From Marinifilaceae bacterium (GTDB lineage: Bacteria > Bacteroidota > Bacteroidia > Bacteroidales > Marinifilaceae): a stretch of 64,000 nt of DNA. The stretch covers positions 16,772-80,771 of the forward strand of contig JADGEF010000002.1 of the NCBI GenBank assembly GCA_016744515.1. Direction: 5' to 3'. Under the pieces are notes generated by a model. The model did no database searches. It worked only from the letters and a program-made list of their open reading frames with translations, and was not told where the DNA came from. This document shows, piece by piece, positions 50,567 through 61,241 of the stretch (within the stretch, counting starts at the first letter, position 1; each line of letters opens with the position of its first letter). The position numbers and the translations under genes were made by a program.

Positions 50567-51304
50567 TCAACAAGCCATTAGAACAGTCAAACATATTTCA
50601 TCTTCTAAATTCGAATCCAAAGCCGTTCCCCAAATAGTATCAAGTTTATTTTCTGGATAAAAATCAATAATATTATCTAATATTTCAGAAATCTCAACCA
50701 TTGTAGCTTCAGTTTTATTCGAATAAACATTTACTAACATACTTTTAGGATGACTAACACAATTATCACCTTTAGCTAAATCGCTCAATATCTTATGGCT
50801 AGCCTTCATGGCTCTATCTGCTCCCTTACAAACTGTTGTAACTAAAACGACTGAGTTGTTTTTTTCAAAAAACACCTTTACATGAGCTAGGTCTATATTG
50901 ATATAACCATTCAGATTTATGAACTTATATAGCTCTTCAATAATTGTTATTATTCTACTATTATCATCAACAAAAAACACTGAGTCAAAAAGACTTCTCA
51001 AATCCTGACCTGCCTTTTCATTTAACGAATCAGATTGTTTTAATACAGCAACACACAAGCTGTGTCCGCAACGCTGCTGTTCTATCAATTTTATACATTC
51101 ACTTGATATTTCTCTATCGGTATCCATTAAAACAAAGGTCATTTTTGATTTTGAATCTACCATATAACTAGCGATATAAGTTTCGCTTGTAAGTAACACC
51201 ATTGGCTGATTAATTACTTTTTCTATTTGCTTAGAAAAATCTTGCCATTCTTCACCTATACCAATTACATTCACTTGAACCTGATCGTTGTTATCCTGTA
51301 CCAT
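50567..51304 (-). CDS. Degenerate FtsZ-like protein lacking the tubulin/FtsZ GTPase signature
   Basis: NGYINIDLAHVKVFFEKNNSVVLVTTVCKGADRAMKAS and EISEILDNIIDFYPENKLDTIWGTALDSNLEDEICLTVLMAC match the second half of FtsZ; no GGGTGTG. Confidence 0.65.
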   Translation of the reverse strand: MVQDNNDQVQVNVIGIGEEWQDFSKQIEKVINQPMVLLTSETYIASYMVDSKSKMTFVLMDTDREISSECIKLIEQQRCGHSLCVAVLKQSDSLNEKAGQDLRSLFDSVFFVDDNSRIITIIEELYKFINLNGYINIDLAHVKVFFEKNNSVVLVTTVCKGADRAMKASHKILSDLAKGDNCVSHPKSMLVNVYSNKTEATMVEISEILDNIIDFYPENKLDTIWGTALDSNLEDEICLTVLMAC

Positions 51305-51658
51305 ATTTTCACATTTTGATTGATTATAAATCAAAAATACATCAACATACTGACAGAAGGTGACAGTAGAAATGTTTTTTCCATTTTTTTATAGATCAAA
51401 AAATAATCAAGTTTATGGCATCGCCATATTTGCAGTAATGCCATAGGATATGGGGAAATTTGGAGTAAAGCAAAAGCCAAACTTTGGAGGTTTGGCTTTT
51501 AGTATGATTTAAGTTAAATCTTAATTTATAGTTTGAATTTCAATACAAGAGAACCTGTGGGATTCGGCTAATAAATTGATGGGAACGGTAGAGTTATAAG
51601 AATATAAACATGTGGTGTTGAGCTTGATTTTATTGAAATTTGCCAGCGATAAATTCGA

Positions 51659-51850
51659 AGAGAGTATGCAATCATTTTCAACCCAAGTGTAACGGTTAAA
51701 GAATCTCCTAATGAAAGTGGGACTCAACTTTTTCTTCTACACGAAGGAACTAAAGTGAAAGTGATAGAAGAACTTGGCGACTGGCGAAATATTAAGATCA
51801 GCGATGGTAATCAAGGTTGGCTTAAAAAAGAAGATATCGAGATTATATAA
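51659..51850 (+). pseudogene. Truncated batE 3' end (direct repeat copy 2), 63 codons in frame
   Basis: Codon-by-codon match to 46956-47147 with 6 differences, 5 of them synonymous. Confidence 0.92.
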
Positions 51851-51869
51851 ATCAGATAAAAGATTATAA

Positions 51870-51908
51870 ACATCTTCTCAAATTAAAAATTGAGAAGATG
51901 TTTTTTTA
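51870..51908 (+). terminator. Terminator downstream of batE fragment
   Basis: ACATCTTCTCAA-ATTAAAAA-TTGAGAAGATGT + T7. Confidence 0.8.
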
Positions 51909-52593
51909 TATACAAACCTAAAGTTTAATATGCCTTTAGGCGTTCTTCCCTCATAATTATTTTTTTTGAAAGTCTCAATAAAATGAAATAAACTTAATAT
52001 ACCCAGACACAAACAACTCTCTTATAGTCCCTGATACATGGTAGATTATAATTTGTGTTTATTTACTCACAAGCTCGTTAATATGTTAGTGAAAATCTGT
52101 GGTTTTTGTTTTTCAGCTCTCATTTTAATTCCTGATCTATTCATACTCTGACAAGAACAGATTGCCTATAATCAGAGCATGACGAAGATATAGCTGAAAA
52201 GAAACATATTCTAAAGAATGTTAATTTGATATTTGACCCAACTTTTAAAACTTATCCCATATAGCCCTATTATCATTCTCTTTATTTGACTCCTGCAGAA
52301 CCGTATAACTTTGATATATCCTTCGGATTTAATCTCCAAGTTCAAGCTATCATGATATGATTAAAAAATGATGCTTATCTTTTTGTAAAATCGTTACTAC
52401 GTTTTACTCAAATCATCAGTATGTTTTTATGAAAAGATACTGATGGTTTCACCACCCCATAAGCATAGCTGATTATCAACACATTACAGCACATTTGAAA
52501 AATCTTAAATTATACCAATTTAATCTCAAAATCATCTTAGTAAATCTACTTCTTGAGACATCGTCTTTTTTATACCGAGATCGTAAATTTCTA

Positions 52594-53667
52594 CTAATAA
52601 TCTTTCACTTTTGTTTCTCCACGAAGAATCATTTGTCCATAATAAGCCAATGCTCCTAGAACTTCAGCACCAGGCATAACATATACAGGTGCAATTATTT
52701 CAACTCTATTTCTAATTTCTCTCACAAACTTATCATCCTTCGCTAGGCCTCCAGTAATTACGATACCATCTACTGTTTCCCCATCGAAACAAACGTATAA
52801 TGAAGAAATATACTTTGAGATTTGATAGGCCATAGCAGATAAAACCTCTTTAGCTTTCTCATTTCCTGCATCTCTCATTTGACAAACATCGAAAGCAGAA
52901 TGTGTTTTAAAATAAGCATATAGTCCACCTTGACCAGATTGTTTTTTCAGCATTTCATCCTTCGTATAGTCTCCAGAGTAACACATCTTAATAACATCTC
53001 CCATCGGTAAAGATCCACTTCTGATTGGAGAGAATGGTCCATCACCATCATAAGCTTGATTCGCATCAATTACTCGCCCTTTTTTATGGGCACCAATGCT
53101 AATACCTCCACCTAAATGAGCGACGATTAAATTCATATTTTCATATTCTGAATATTTAAGCTTAGCATATTTTCGAGCAGATGTTTTTTGATCAAGTGCG
53201 TGAAAAATTGAGCGCCGTTTAAGATCTGGATTACCTGTAAAACGTGCAATATCCTGTAGTTCATCTACCACAACAGGGTCTGCAATATAAGCCGTCGCAC
53301 CATCAATAGCCTTAGCAATACCATTTACCAATAATCCGCCAAGATTTACAACATCTTCACCATATTCTGAACAACGAAGGTCTTTAATCATTTTTTCATT
53401 TACCTTATAAACACCAGATTTCACAGGCTTAATTAGGCCTCCACGCCCTATTACAACTTTAATATGCTTTAACTCGATATCATTTTCTTCCAATTCTTTC
53501 AAAATCACTGATGTTCTAAAATCAGCTTGATCGTTAAAAAGAGGATATGCACCTTCTTCCAAATCGTGATGATTAATTTTTTTGAAAAATAAAGTTGAAT
53601 TTCCTTGATAAACTGCCACTCTCGTAAAATACATTCGTGGATTAAGTGCTAATACTAGATCTCTCAT
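52594..53667 (-). CDS. buk: Butyrate kinase-like acid kinase
   Basis: LALNPRMYFTRVAVYQG, NLIVAHLGGGISIGAHKKGRVIDANQAYDGDGPFSPIRSGSLP, DGIVITGGLAKD. Confidence 0.9.
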   Translation of the reverse strand: MRDLVLALNPRMYFTRVAVYQGNSTLFFKKINHHDLEEGAYPLFNDQADFRTSVILKELEENDIELKHIKVVIGRGGLIKPVKSGVYKVNEKMIKDLRCSEYGEDVVNLGGLLVNGIAKAIDGATAYIADPVVVDELQDIARFTGNPDLKRRSIFHALDQKTSARKYAKLKYSEYENMNLIVAHLGGGISIGAHKKGRVIDANQAYDGDGPFSPIRSGSLPMGDVIKMCYSGDYTKDEMLKKQSGQGGLYAYFKTHSAFDVCQMRDAGNEKAKEVLSAMAYQISKYISSLYVCFDGETVDGIVITGGLAKDDKFVREIRNRVEIIAPVYVMPGAEVLGALAYYGQMILRGETKVKDY

Positions 53668-53726
53668 ATTATTCGTGTTTATTGTTCGTTCTTTGATTAA
53701 TATCTTTATTTCATATCAACTAGATT

Positions 53727-54872
53727 TTAACATCCAATATGTCTTGATATGACTATGCGTTGAATTTCTGATGTTCCTTCTCCAATTTGTAACAATCGTT
53801 GATCACGATAGAAACGCTCAATTGGATATTCTTTCATCAAACCATATCCTCCATGAATCTGAACACTTTCATCGGCAACTTCTTTAGCAATTTCAGAACA
53901 GTACAATTTAGACATTGCAGCTTCTTTCTCGAAAGGCTGTCCATTATCTTTTAACCAGCATGCTTTATACAGCAAGTTTCTTGCTAGCTCTATCTTAGTT
54001 GCCATATCAGCCAGTTTAAAACTATTGATTTGAAACTTAGAAATTGGCTTCCCAAATTGTTTACGTTCTTTAGCATATTCTAATGCCATTTCGTAAGCAC
54101 CTTGTGCCAAGCCAAGCCCCATTGCAGCAATAGAAAGTCTACCTGAGTCAAGTGTCTTCAACATGATTTTAGAGCCCATGCCTCGTTCGCCAAGAATATT
54201 CTCTTTAGGAACACGACAACTATCAAAAAACATTTGTGAAGTATCAGAGGCGCGCCACATTAACTTTCCATGCATCGCTTCACTTTTCCATCCTTCAGTA
54301 CCCTTTTCAACCAGTATACAAGTAAACTCCTTTTCTTCACCATTTATAGCTGACACAGCCTGAACTGTAACCCCAGAGGTTTGTGGATTTGAACCATTTG
54401 TAATAAATATTTTAGATCCTTGAATCTCCCACATTGCACCAAGATCCTTAACAAAGGTTTTCGTTCCTCTAGAATCGGATCCGGCCTCAGCTTCTGTTAG
54501 ACCAAAGGACCAAAGTTCATTTCCATCACAAAGTCCTGGTAGATATTTTAACTTCTGCTCTTCTGTCCCAAAATTGTAAATTGGCCCAATTCCCAATGAA
54601 TTATGAGCAGCCAAGGTTGCCGCATGCGATCCATCTACGCGAGCCACTTCTTCAACAGCAATAATATATGAAAGATAATCACTTTCATGTCCTCCGTACT
54701 TTTCAGGCAAATACATACCAAAAAGCCCCATCTCTCCCATTCTCCTTGTCAATTCAGGAGAGAATTCTTCTTTTTCATCCAATTCGGCTGCACGAGGTTT
54801 TATTTCTCTTTCAGCAAAATCGCGAACTGCTTTTCTTATTATATGATGTTCTTCACTTAAAAATGGATCCAT
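53727..54872 (-). CDS. Acyl-CoA dehydrogenase
   Basis: FGLTEAEAGSDSRGTKTFV, ITNGS, ERKQFGKPISKFQ, IHGGYGLMKEYPIERFYRDQRLLQIGEGTSEIQRIVISR. Confidence 0.95.
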   Translation of the reverse strand: MDPFLSEEHHIIRKAVRDFAEREIKPRAAELDEKEEFSPELTRRMGEMGLFGMYLPEKYGGHESDYLSYIIAVEEVARVDGSHAATLAAHNSLGIGPIYNFGTEEQKLKYLPGLCDGNELWSFGLTEAEAGSDSRGTKTFVKDLGAMWEIQGSKIFITNGSNPQTSGVTVQAVSAINGEEKEFTCILVEKGTEGWKSEAMHGKLMWRASDTSQMFFDSCRVPKENILGERGMGSKIMLKTLDSGRLSIAAMGLGLAQGAYEMALEYAKERKQFGKPISKFQINSFKLADMATKIELARNLLYKACWLKDNGQPFEKEAAMSKLYCSEIAKEVADESVQIHGGYGLMKEYPIERFYRDQRLLQIGEGTSEIQRIVISRHIGC

Positions 54873-54968
54873 GTATTGTCTGTTTTCTTATTGATTATAA
54901 GTTAATGATTATTTCAAGATCATCTTTAATCAATTCTATTTTTCATTTAATAATTTCAACCAAACCTT

Positions 54969-56762
54969 CTAAATATCCTTTAAGTAAGCTTTTGGAATTG
55001 AAAATGTCTGATTCAGGAGTGCTGAAGCCATTGTTTTGCCTTGAGCATCTATCATCAATGATTTCGTACCACCTCCATCAAGAGATTCTTCTAGTAGAAA
55101 ATTCAAAGCCAGTAGGTTATCTAATTCAAAGCGCTTTACCTTACCCTTACAAATACCAGTGAACATCGTCTTCACAACTTCTGAATCTAATTTTACTTTT
55201 AAATAATTGTAGATGTCTTCAGAACGAGCTAGAACACCAATATTAAAAGTATCCCCTTTATCCCCAGAGCGTGCCATACAAACACTTCTTAAAGCTACCT
55301 CACTCATCTCCATTTGAGCATATTCATCAAGCTCTGGCTTTTGTGATTGAGTTTCTTCAGGCTTATAATTAGCCTCATTTCCTAAAACAGAGTCAATTTC
55401 ATATGACTCTTGAATCTCTCCCTCAAAATCTAAGACCTGCACTCTTGATTGAATCAGTGTTTTTGGAATAAGAGTAGGCCAATAAGTCATAACCTGTTGA
55501 CCACGGGCTCTTCCACCTATTACAGCAACACCCGGAGGTCCACTTAAAATTAATGGTGCAATGCTGGTTGAGAAGGCCTTAATCTTCTCTAAATCATCGT
55601 CGTAAACCGAAAATCGTAAGAGAATCTCATTAGGATCAATATCTTCGACCAAATCCTGATGACAAGCATTATATCCGATATATTCCGTATTCGTTTTCTT
55701 GTACTTAGTGTTTAATCTTTGCCAGAAGATCTTCTCAAACTCTCGAGCTTTATTTAAAACACGCCCTCCCGAAATCACGATAGAACTAACCGCTTTATAG
55801 CCGTCCTCATAAGCCATAGACACTTTAAGAAAATGGGTAGAAGGATGTCCTTTCGCATTTTGAACAAGCACTCTATTGGGTGCTAACTCTTTCAGTACTA
55901 TCTGGCTAAAATCGGCTACAACATCAGGGCTGATATAATGCTTTGGATCTCCCATTTCGTAAACCAATTGCTCACGAATCGTATCTCGACTTATCAGCCC
56001 ACCTGTATTTTCATGTTTGTAGACTTCGAAACTTCCATCTCGATTCATTTCTACAATAGGATAACCAAAGTTATCCCACTTCTTAACTTTTTGCCAATCG
56101 GTAAAATTACCTCCACTTGCTTGTGCGCCACATTCAATAATATGACCAGCAACTAATCCTGCAGCCAATTTATCCCAATCTCCTAGGTCCCATCCTAACT
56201 CATAAATCATTGGAGCCATGGTTATAGAAGTGTCAGTCACTCTTCCTGCAAGAATCAAATCTGATCCACTTTCGAGAGCTTTCAATAAAGGAGGAACACC
56301 CAAATAGACATTTGCAGATTGAATATTATCCTTTATTTGAGCAAAGTCGTCACCCGTTTCCATATCGGTAAACATGGCTTTCTCAGGATAAAATTCATCA
56401 ATTCGATCAATAATATTATCTCCAATTACGACTGTAATTTTAAAGTCAACGCCTTTTTTCTTAAGCTCAGATAGAATTTTACGAGCACAAGCTAATGGGT
56501 TTATTCCTCCAGCATTGGTGAGCATTCTCACCTTCTTAGCTTTCATCAATTCAGCCACATCAACAATTTGACCGACAAAATCGCCAACATAGCCCATGGC
56601 TTCATTTTTCAACTGCTGTTTTCGAAGGATGCTCATCGTAACCTCAGCCAAAAAATCTGAAGAAATATAGTCAACTTCTCCACCTTCTAACTGACGTCTT
56701 AATACACCTAGATCATCTCCCCAAAAGCCACCGGCATTTGCTATTCGAATTTTGTCTTTCAT
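54969..56762 (-). CDS. Acyclic terpene utilization AtuA-family protein with C-terminal AtuA-like domain
   Basis: IRIANAGGFWGDDLGVLRRQLEGGEVDYISSDFLAEVTMSIL, LAGRVTDTSITMAPMIYELGW, LRSVCMARSGDKGDTFNIGVLAR. Confidence 0.88.
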   Translation of the reverse strand: MKDKIRIANAGGFWGDDLGVLRRQLEGGEVDYISSDFLAEVTMSILRKQQLKNEAMGYVGDFVGQIVDVAELMKAKKVRMLTNAGGINPLACARKILSELKKKGVDFKITVVIGDNIIDRIDEFYPEKAMFTDMETGDDFAQIKDNIQSANVYLGVPPLLKALESGSDLILAGRVTDTSITMAPMIYELGWDLGDWDKLAAGLVAGHIIECGAQASGGNFTDWQKVKKWDNFGYPIVEMNRDGSFEVYKHENTGGLISRDTIREQLVYEMGDPKHYISPDVVADFSQIVLKELAPNRVLVQNAKGHPSTHFLKVSMAYEDGYKAVSSIVISGGRVLNKAREFEKIFWQRLNTKYKKTNTEYIGYNACHQDLVEDIDPNEILLRFSVYDDDLEKIKAFSTSIAPLILSGPPGVAVIGGRARGQQVMTYWPTLIPKTLIQSRVQVLDFEGEIQESYEIDSVLGNEANYKPEETQSQKPELDEYAQMEMSEVALRSVCMARSGDKGDTFNIGVLARSEDIYNYLKVKLDSEVVKTMFTGICKGKVKRFELDNLLALNFLLEESLDGGGTKSLMIDAQGKTMASALLNQTFSIPKAYLKDI

Positions 56763-56827
56763 GACTTTATCTTTTAATTAACAATTGGAAATACTTTACC
56801 CCCAATCGTATAAGTTCATAATTTATC

Positions 56828-58813
56828 CTACACCTCAATCAATTTTATTAATTCCATTTGACTTTTAACCTGTTCACCTTCTTTAATTGCGATTTCAGAA
56901 ACTACAGCATCGAAAGGTGCCAATATGCTATTTTCCATTTTCATGGATTCCAGAATAAGTAAGACATCTGACTTTTGAATTTTATCTCCTGACTTTACAT
57001 TAATCTTAACAACTTTACCTGGAAGAGGAGCTAATACTCTATCTCCTGAATTCCCCTCACTTTCATAACTTTCATTAAAAAGCTTGTTTTCAGAATCAGA
57101 CCATCTTCTCATATTCAAAAGGATTCCTTGACAGGAAACAAACGCTTCATTTCTTTCATTTTTTGAAATGTAGAATGAATAGATTTTTCCTTTATATATC
57201 AATTCAACAGAATCATCACTTAAGTTCAATTTCTCAAAATGATATAACTTCTTATCTACCTTATAAGTCATTTTATCAATAGCAGAAATCTCAATTGTTT
57301 TATCATTGTGAGTTATCTTAAATTCTTTCCTAGCATTTCGCCAATACCCTATTTCCTCCCAAATATTCTGAGGTTCATTTAAACACAGGTCATAATGAGA
57401 AAAAGCTGCGTAGAATAGTGCATGATCAATAGATTCTTGGTCATCAGTCATCCTAAGCATAAGTTCCTTCTCATTTTGCTTACAGAAATGAGTTGAAATC
57501 CTATTGCTGATGAATTCATCAGTCCCAATCAAGTTCTTTAGAAAATGAATATTATTTTTTATACCATGAATGTGATAATCTGATAAAGCTTGCTTTAAGC
57601 CATCAATAGCGAGTTCTCTTGTTTCATCCCAAACGATTAATTTCGAAATCATAGGGTCAAAATCGGGATGTATCGTACTCAGTTTTGACAGAGAAGAATC
57701 AACTCGTAACTTGGTATTACTTATAGAAGGTTCTATATATAATTCGATATCACCTGGAGAAGGAATAAAATCTTGCAGAGGATCTTCGGCATAGATTCTT
57801 GCTTCAATGGCATGACCATTCAAGACAATATCTTCCTGCGTATATCTGAGTTGTTTTCCTGATGCAATTGCTAATTGTTCTTCTACCAAATCAATACCAG
57901 TAATCATTTCAGTAACGGGATGTTCAACTTGAATCCTCGTATTCATCTCTAAGAAATAGAATTCTTGATTCTCATCCATTAAGAACTCAATAGTACCTGC
58001 ATTGTAATAGCCTAAAGCTTGTGTTAAGCGGACAGCTGCATTTCCCATTTTTTCTCTAAGATCAGCACTTACACTAGCAGATGGTGCTTCTTCAATAATT
58101 TTTTGAAAGCGACGCTGTATAGAACATTCTCTCTCAATCAGATGAATTGCATTTCCATGTTTATCTGCTAAAACCTGAACCTCGATATGACGAGGGTTTT
58201 CAATATAACGTTCCAATAACACTTCCCCATCACCAAAATACTTTTCAGCCTCACGTGAAGTGGCAGTAATAGCAGATTCCAGATCAGATTCTGATCTAAC
58301 AATTCGCATACCTTTACCACCGCCACCAGATGCTGCTTTCACTAAAATTGGGAATTGTAAGCTTGTGGCATTCTTCAATAAAGTAGCCTTGTCACCAACG
58401 ATTCCTTCGAGAACAGGAAGGTTCTGTGATACTGCAAATTCTCGAGCATTCACCTTATTGCCCATCAATTCAATTGATTTGGCATCTGGACCAACAAAAT
58501 CAATATTTACCTCAGAGCAAGCCTTTGCGAATTCAGAATTCTCAGCCAAAAAGCCATAACCTGGATGAATTGCATCAGCCTTATTCTCAACAGCAATCTT
58601 TATAATCTCTTCCTTATTCAAATAGGTCGATATCAAATCGTCACCCTTTAAAAGATAAGCCTCATCTGCTAAACGAACATGATCAGCATCCTTATCTTTG
58701 TCGGAATAAATAACCAAAGTCGAAATACCAAGCTTATGTGCTGTTCGAATAATACGAACGGCTATTTCACCTCTGTTTGCTATCAGTAGTCTTTTATAGT
58801 ACATGTATCTCAA
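56828..58813 (-). CDS. Acyl-CoA carboxylase biotin-carboxylase/BCCP subunit (methylcrotonyl-CoA carboxylase alpha-like)
   Basis: LLIANRGEIAVRIIRTAHKLG, VKAASGGGGKGMRIV, FLEMNTRIQVEHPVTEMITGIDLV, biotin site LILESMKMENSILAP. Confidence 0.92.
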   Translation of the reverse strand: MRYMYYKRLLIANRGEIAVRIIRTAHKLGISTLVIYSDKDKDADHVRLADEAYLLKGDDLISTYLNKEEIIKIAVENKADAIHPGYGFLAENSEFAKACSEVNIDFVGPDAKSIELMGNKVNAREFAVSQNLPVLEGIVGDKATLLKNATSLQFPILVKAASGGGGKGMRIVRSESDLESAITATSREAEKYFGDGEVLLERYIENPRHIEVQVLADKHGNAIHLIERECSIQRRFQKIIEEAPSASVSADLREKMGNAAVRLTQALGYYNAGTIEFLMDENQEFYFLEMNTRIQVEHPVTEMITGIDLVEEQLAIASGKQLRYTQEDIVLNGHAIEARIYAEDPLQDFIPSPGDIELYIEPSISNTKLRVDSSLSKLSTIHPDFDPMISKLIVWDETRELAIDGLKQALSDYHIHGIKNNIHFLKNLIGTDEFISNRISTHFCKQNEKELMLRMTDDQESIDHALFYAAFSHYDLCLNEPQNIWEEIGYWRNARKEFKITHNDKTIEISAIDKMTYKVDKKLYHFEKLNLSDDSVELIYKGKIYSFYISKNERNEAFVSCQGILLNMRRWSDSENKLFNESYESEGNSGDRVLAPLPGKVVKINVKSGDKIQKSDVLLILESMKMENSILAPFDAVVSEIAIKEGEQVKSQMELIKLIEV

Positions 58814-59602
58814 TTATTTCACCCAATTTGGTTTTCTTTTCTCTAGAAATGAATTCATCCCCTCTTGGCCTTCATCAGATTTTCTCAAATCGGCAATCAT
58901 TTTAGCGGTATATGTCATAGCTTCTGAGTGACTCAGCCTATTACTCATGTCGTATAATAACTGCTTACATTGAGAAACTGCAATAGGTCCACTTGTACCC
59001 AAATTGTGAATCAATTCCTCAAGTTTTGCTTTTCTTTTCTTCTCACCCAAAGCCCAATTTACAAGCCCAAATTTCTCAGCCTCTTTTCCAGAAAAGCGCA
59101 TTCCTGTTAACATGAGTTCTTTTGATTTGTATTCACCAACGCGTTTCATCACATAAGGTGAAATACAAGCAGGAACGATACCAATTTTTACTTCACTAAG
59201 TGAGAAGACAGCCTTCTTATCGGCAAGGACAAAATCACAGGCCGCTAATAATCCATTAGCTCCACCTATAGCTGCTCCATGAACTAAAGCAATGGTCGGG
59301 AATTTGCATGAATAGATCGTATTGAAACACTGAGATAATTTAAAGCTTTCTTTGAAGTTTTCCTCATGTGAATAATTAACCACCGATTTCATCCATTTTA
59401 AATCAGCTCCCGCACAAAATGAAGGACCTCTTCCTTCAAGAATCAACAGGCGAATATCATGATAATCCATTTTCTCAACCTCAGCAAAGCAATGAATTAA
59501 TTCTGATATCATTTCTTCGTTAAAGGCATTGTGTATCTCTGGTCGATTCAAATAAATGTATCCTATCTGATTCTCTATCTTAAATTCTATTGTTTTATAC
59601 AT
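58814..59602 (-). CDS. Enoyl-CoA hydratase/isomerase (methylglutaconyl-CoA hydratase-like)
   Basis: IGYIYLNRPEIHNAFNEEMI, GPSFCAGADLKWMK, GAAIGGANGLLAACDFVLADKKAVFSLSEVKIGIVPA. Confidence 0.92.
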   Translation of the reverse strand: MYKTIEFKIENQIGYIYLNRPEIHNAFNEEMISELIHCFAEVEKMDYHDIRLLILEGRGPSFCAGADLKWMKSVVNYSHEENFKESFKLSQCFNTIYSCKFPTIALVHGAAIGGANGLLAACDFVLADKKAVFSLSEVKIGIVPACISPYVMKRVGEYKSKELMLTGMRFSGKEAEKFGLVNWALGEKKRKAKLEELIHNLGTSGPIAVSQCKQLLYDMSNRLSHSEAMTYTAKMIADLRKSDEGQEGMNSFLEKRKPNWVK

Positions 59603-59633
59603 GATTTGTGATTTTACATTTCAACGGATTCAA

Positions 59634-61241
59634 TTACATTCTGAATACACCAAACTTAGGTTCACCATATTCTTTGTTTTGAGAAGCTGCAATTCCTAAA
59701 GCAAGGACTTGCCTAGTTTCCATTGGATCAATAATCCCATCATCCCACATTCGTGATGTACTGTAATATGGAGAGCCTTCTTTTTCAAATTTCTGGAGAA
59801 TATCATTACGAAGTTTATTCTTTTCATCTTCAGCAAACTCCTGTCCGCGAGATTTCAACTGTTGCTCTTTGACTTGCACCAAGACTCCAGCAGCTTGTTC
59901 TCCTCCCATTACCGAAATTCTGGCATTTGGCCACATTAATAATAATCTAGGTTCATAGGCTCTACCCGCCATAGCATAATTACCAGCTCCAAATGAACCA
60001 CCCACAATAACCGTAAACTTAGGAACTTGTGCATTCGCAACTGCATGAACCATTTTAGCTCCATCACGAGCTATTCCTTGATGTTCATATTCTTTACCGA
60101 CCATAAAGCCGGTGATATTCTGAAGGAAAACTAAAGGTATTTTTCGATGACAGCATAATTCAATAAAATGAGCTGCCTTAAGAGATGTTTCTGAGAAGAT
60201 AATGCCGTTATTGGCGATAATCCCAACTGGGAAACCCATTATTCGTGCAAAACCAGTTACAATTGTAGGTGCGTAGCGTTCTTTAAATTCATTAAATGAA
60301 CTTCCATCTACAATCCTCATAATGAACTCACGAGCATCAACTGGCTTTTTCAGATCTAAAGGTGCAATACCATATAATTCAGAAGGATCGTAAACAGGCT
60401 CTTCCGCTTTTATCTTATCAAGTGTTTGCTTTTGGGGTATTGGTATCGTTTCAAATATATTTCTACATATTTGAATAGCATGTCTGTCGTTCTCTGCTAA
60501 ATAATCTGCTACACCGGAAGTTGAAGTATGTACCTCTGCACCTCCAAGCTCTTCCGCTGTTACTTCTTCACCAGTCGCAGCCTTAACCAAAGGAGGACCT
60601 CCAATAAAAATGGTTCCCTGTTCTCTAACAATAATAGTTTCATCACTCATCGCAGGAACATATGCTCCTCCAGCGGTACATGATCCCATAACCATTGCAA
60701 TCTGTGGGATTCCCTTAGCCGACATTCGAGCCTGATTGAAAAAGAATCGACCAAAATCTAACTTATCAGGAAACACATTAGCCTGTTCGGGTAAAAAAGC
60801 ACCACCAGAATCGACCATATAAATACAAGCCAAGTGATTCTCCATTGCAATCTCTTGAGCTCGAATATGCTTTTTAATTGTTGATTGATTGTAGGTTCCA
60901 CCTTTTACAGTTGCATCATTAGCAATAATGATGCATTCTCGTCCTTGAACAAGACCAATACCTGTTACAATACCAGCTGATGGGAATTTATTATCGTATT
61001 GATTATATGCAGCAAGAGGCGACAGCTCTAGAAAAGGTGTATTCTTATCTAAAAGCAATTCTATTCTATCTCGAACTAAAAGCTTCCCTCTTGAAAGGTG
61101 TTTTTCTCTTGCTTTGGAGTCGCCACCATCAATAACTGCTTTTAGTTTTTGACGATATTCTTCCATCAAAGTAGTATAAGCTGCTTTGTTCGATATAAAT
61201 TCTTCGGATTGTGTATCTATTTTTGATTTTAAGCGGTACAA
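59634..61241 (-). CDS. Acyl-CoA carboxylase carboxyltransferase subunit (methylcrotonyl-CoA carboxylase beta-like)
   Basis: [101 protein letters not shown]. Confidence 0.94.
   Translation of the reverse strand: MYRLKSKIDTQSEEFISNKAAYTTLMEEYRQKLKAVIDGGDSKAREKHLSRGKLLVRDRIELLLDKNTPFLELSPLAAYNQYDNKFPSAGIVTGIGLVQGRECIIIANDATVKGGTYNQSTIKKHIRAQEIAMENHLACIYMVDSGGAFLPEQANVFPDKLDFGRFFFNQARMSAKGIPQIAMVMGSCTAGGAYVPAMSDETIIVREQGTIFIGGPPLVKAATGEEVTAEELGGAEVHTSTSGVADYLAENDRHAIQICRNIFETIPIPQKQTLDKIKAEEPVYDPSELYGIAPLDLKKPVDAREFIMRIVDGSSFNEFKERYAPTIVTGFARIMGFPVGIIANNGIIFSETSLKAAHFIELCCHRKIPLVFLQNITGFMVGKEYEHQGIARDGAKMVHAVANAQVPKFTVIVGGSFGAGNYAMAGRAYEPRLLLMWPNARISVMGGEQAAGVLVQVKEQQLKSRGQEFAEDEKNKLRNDILQKFEKEGSPYYSTSRMWDDGIIDPMETRQVLALGIAASQNKEYGEPKFGVFRM

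Noticed and set aside
51471-51502. Hairpin AAAAGCCAAAC...GTTTGGCTTTT as a novel element
   Set aside because: An ordinary terminator-like stem; no additional structure seen.
51521-51727. Minus-strand ORF of 68 aa at the right island junction
   Set aside because: Antisense over the batE fragment, so it is explained by the repeat.
54668-55162. Plus-strand 164-aa ORF
   Set aside because: Antisense across the acyl-CoA dehydrogenase/AtuA gene ends; composition atypical and no motif.
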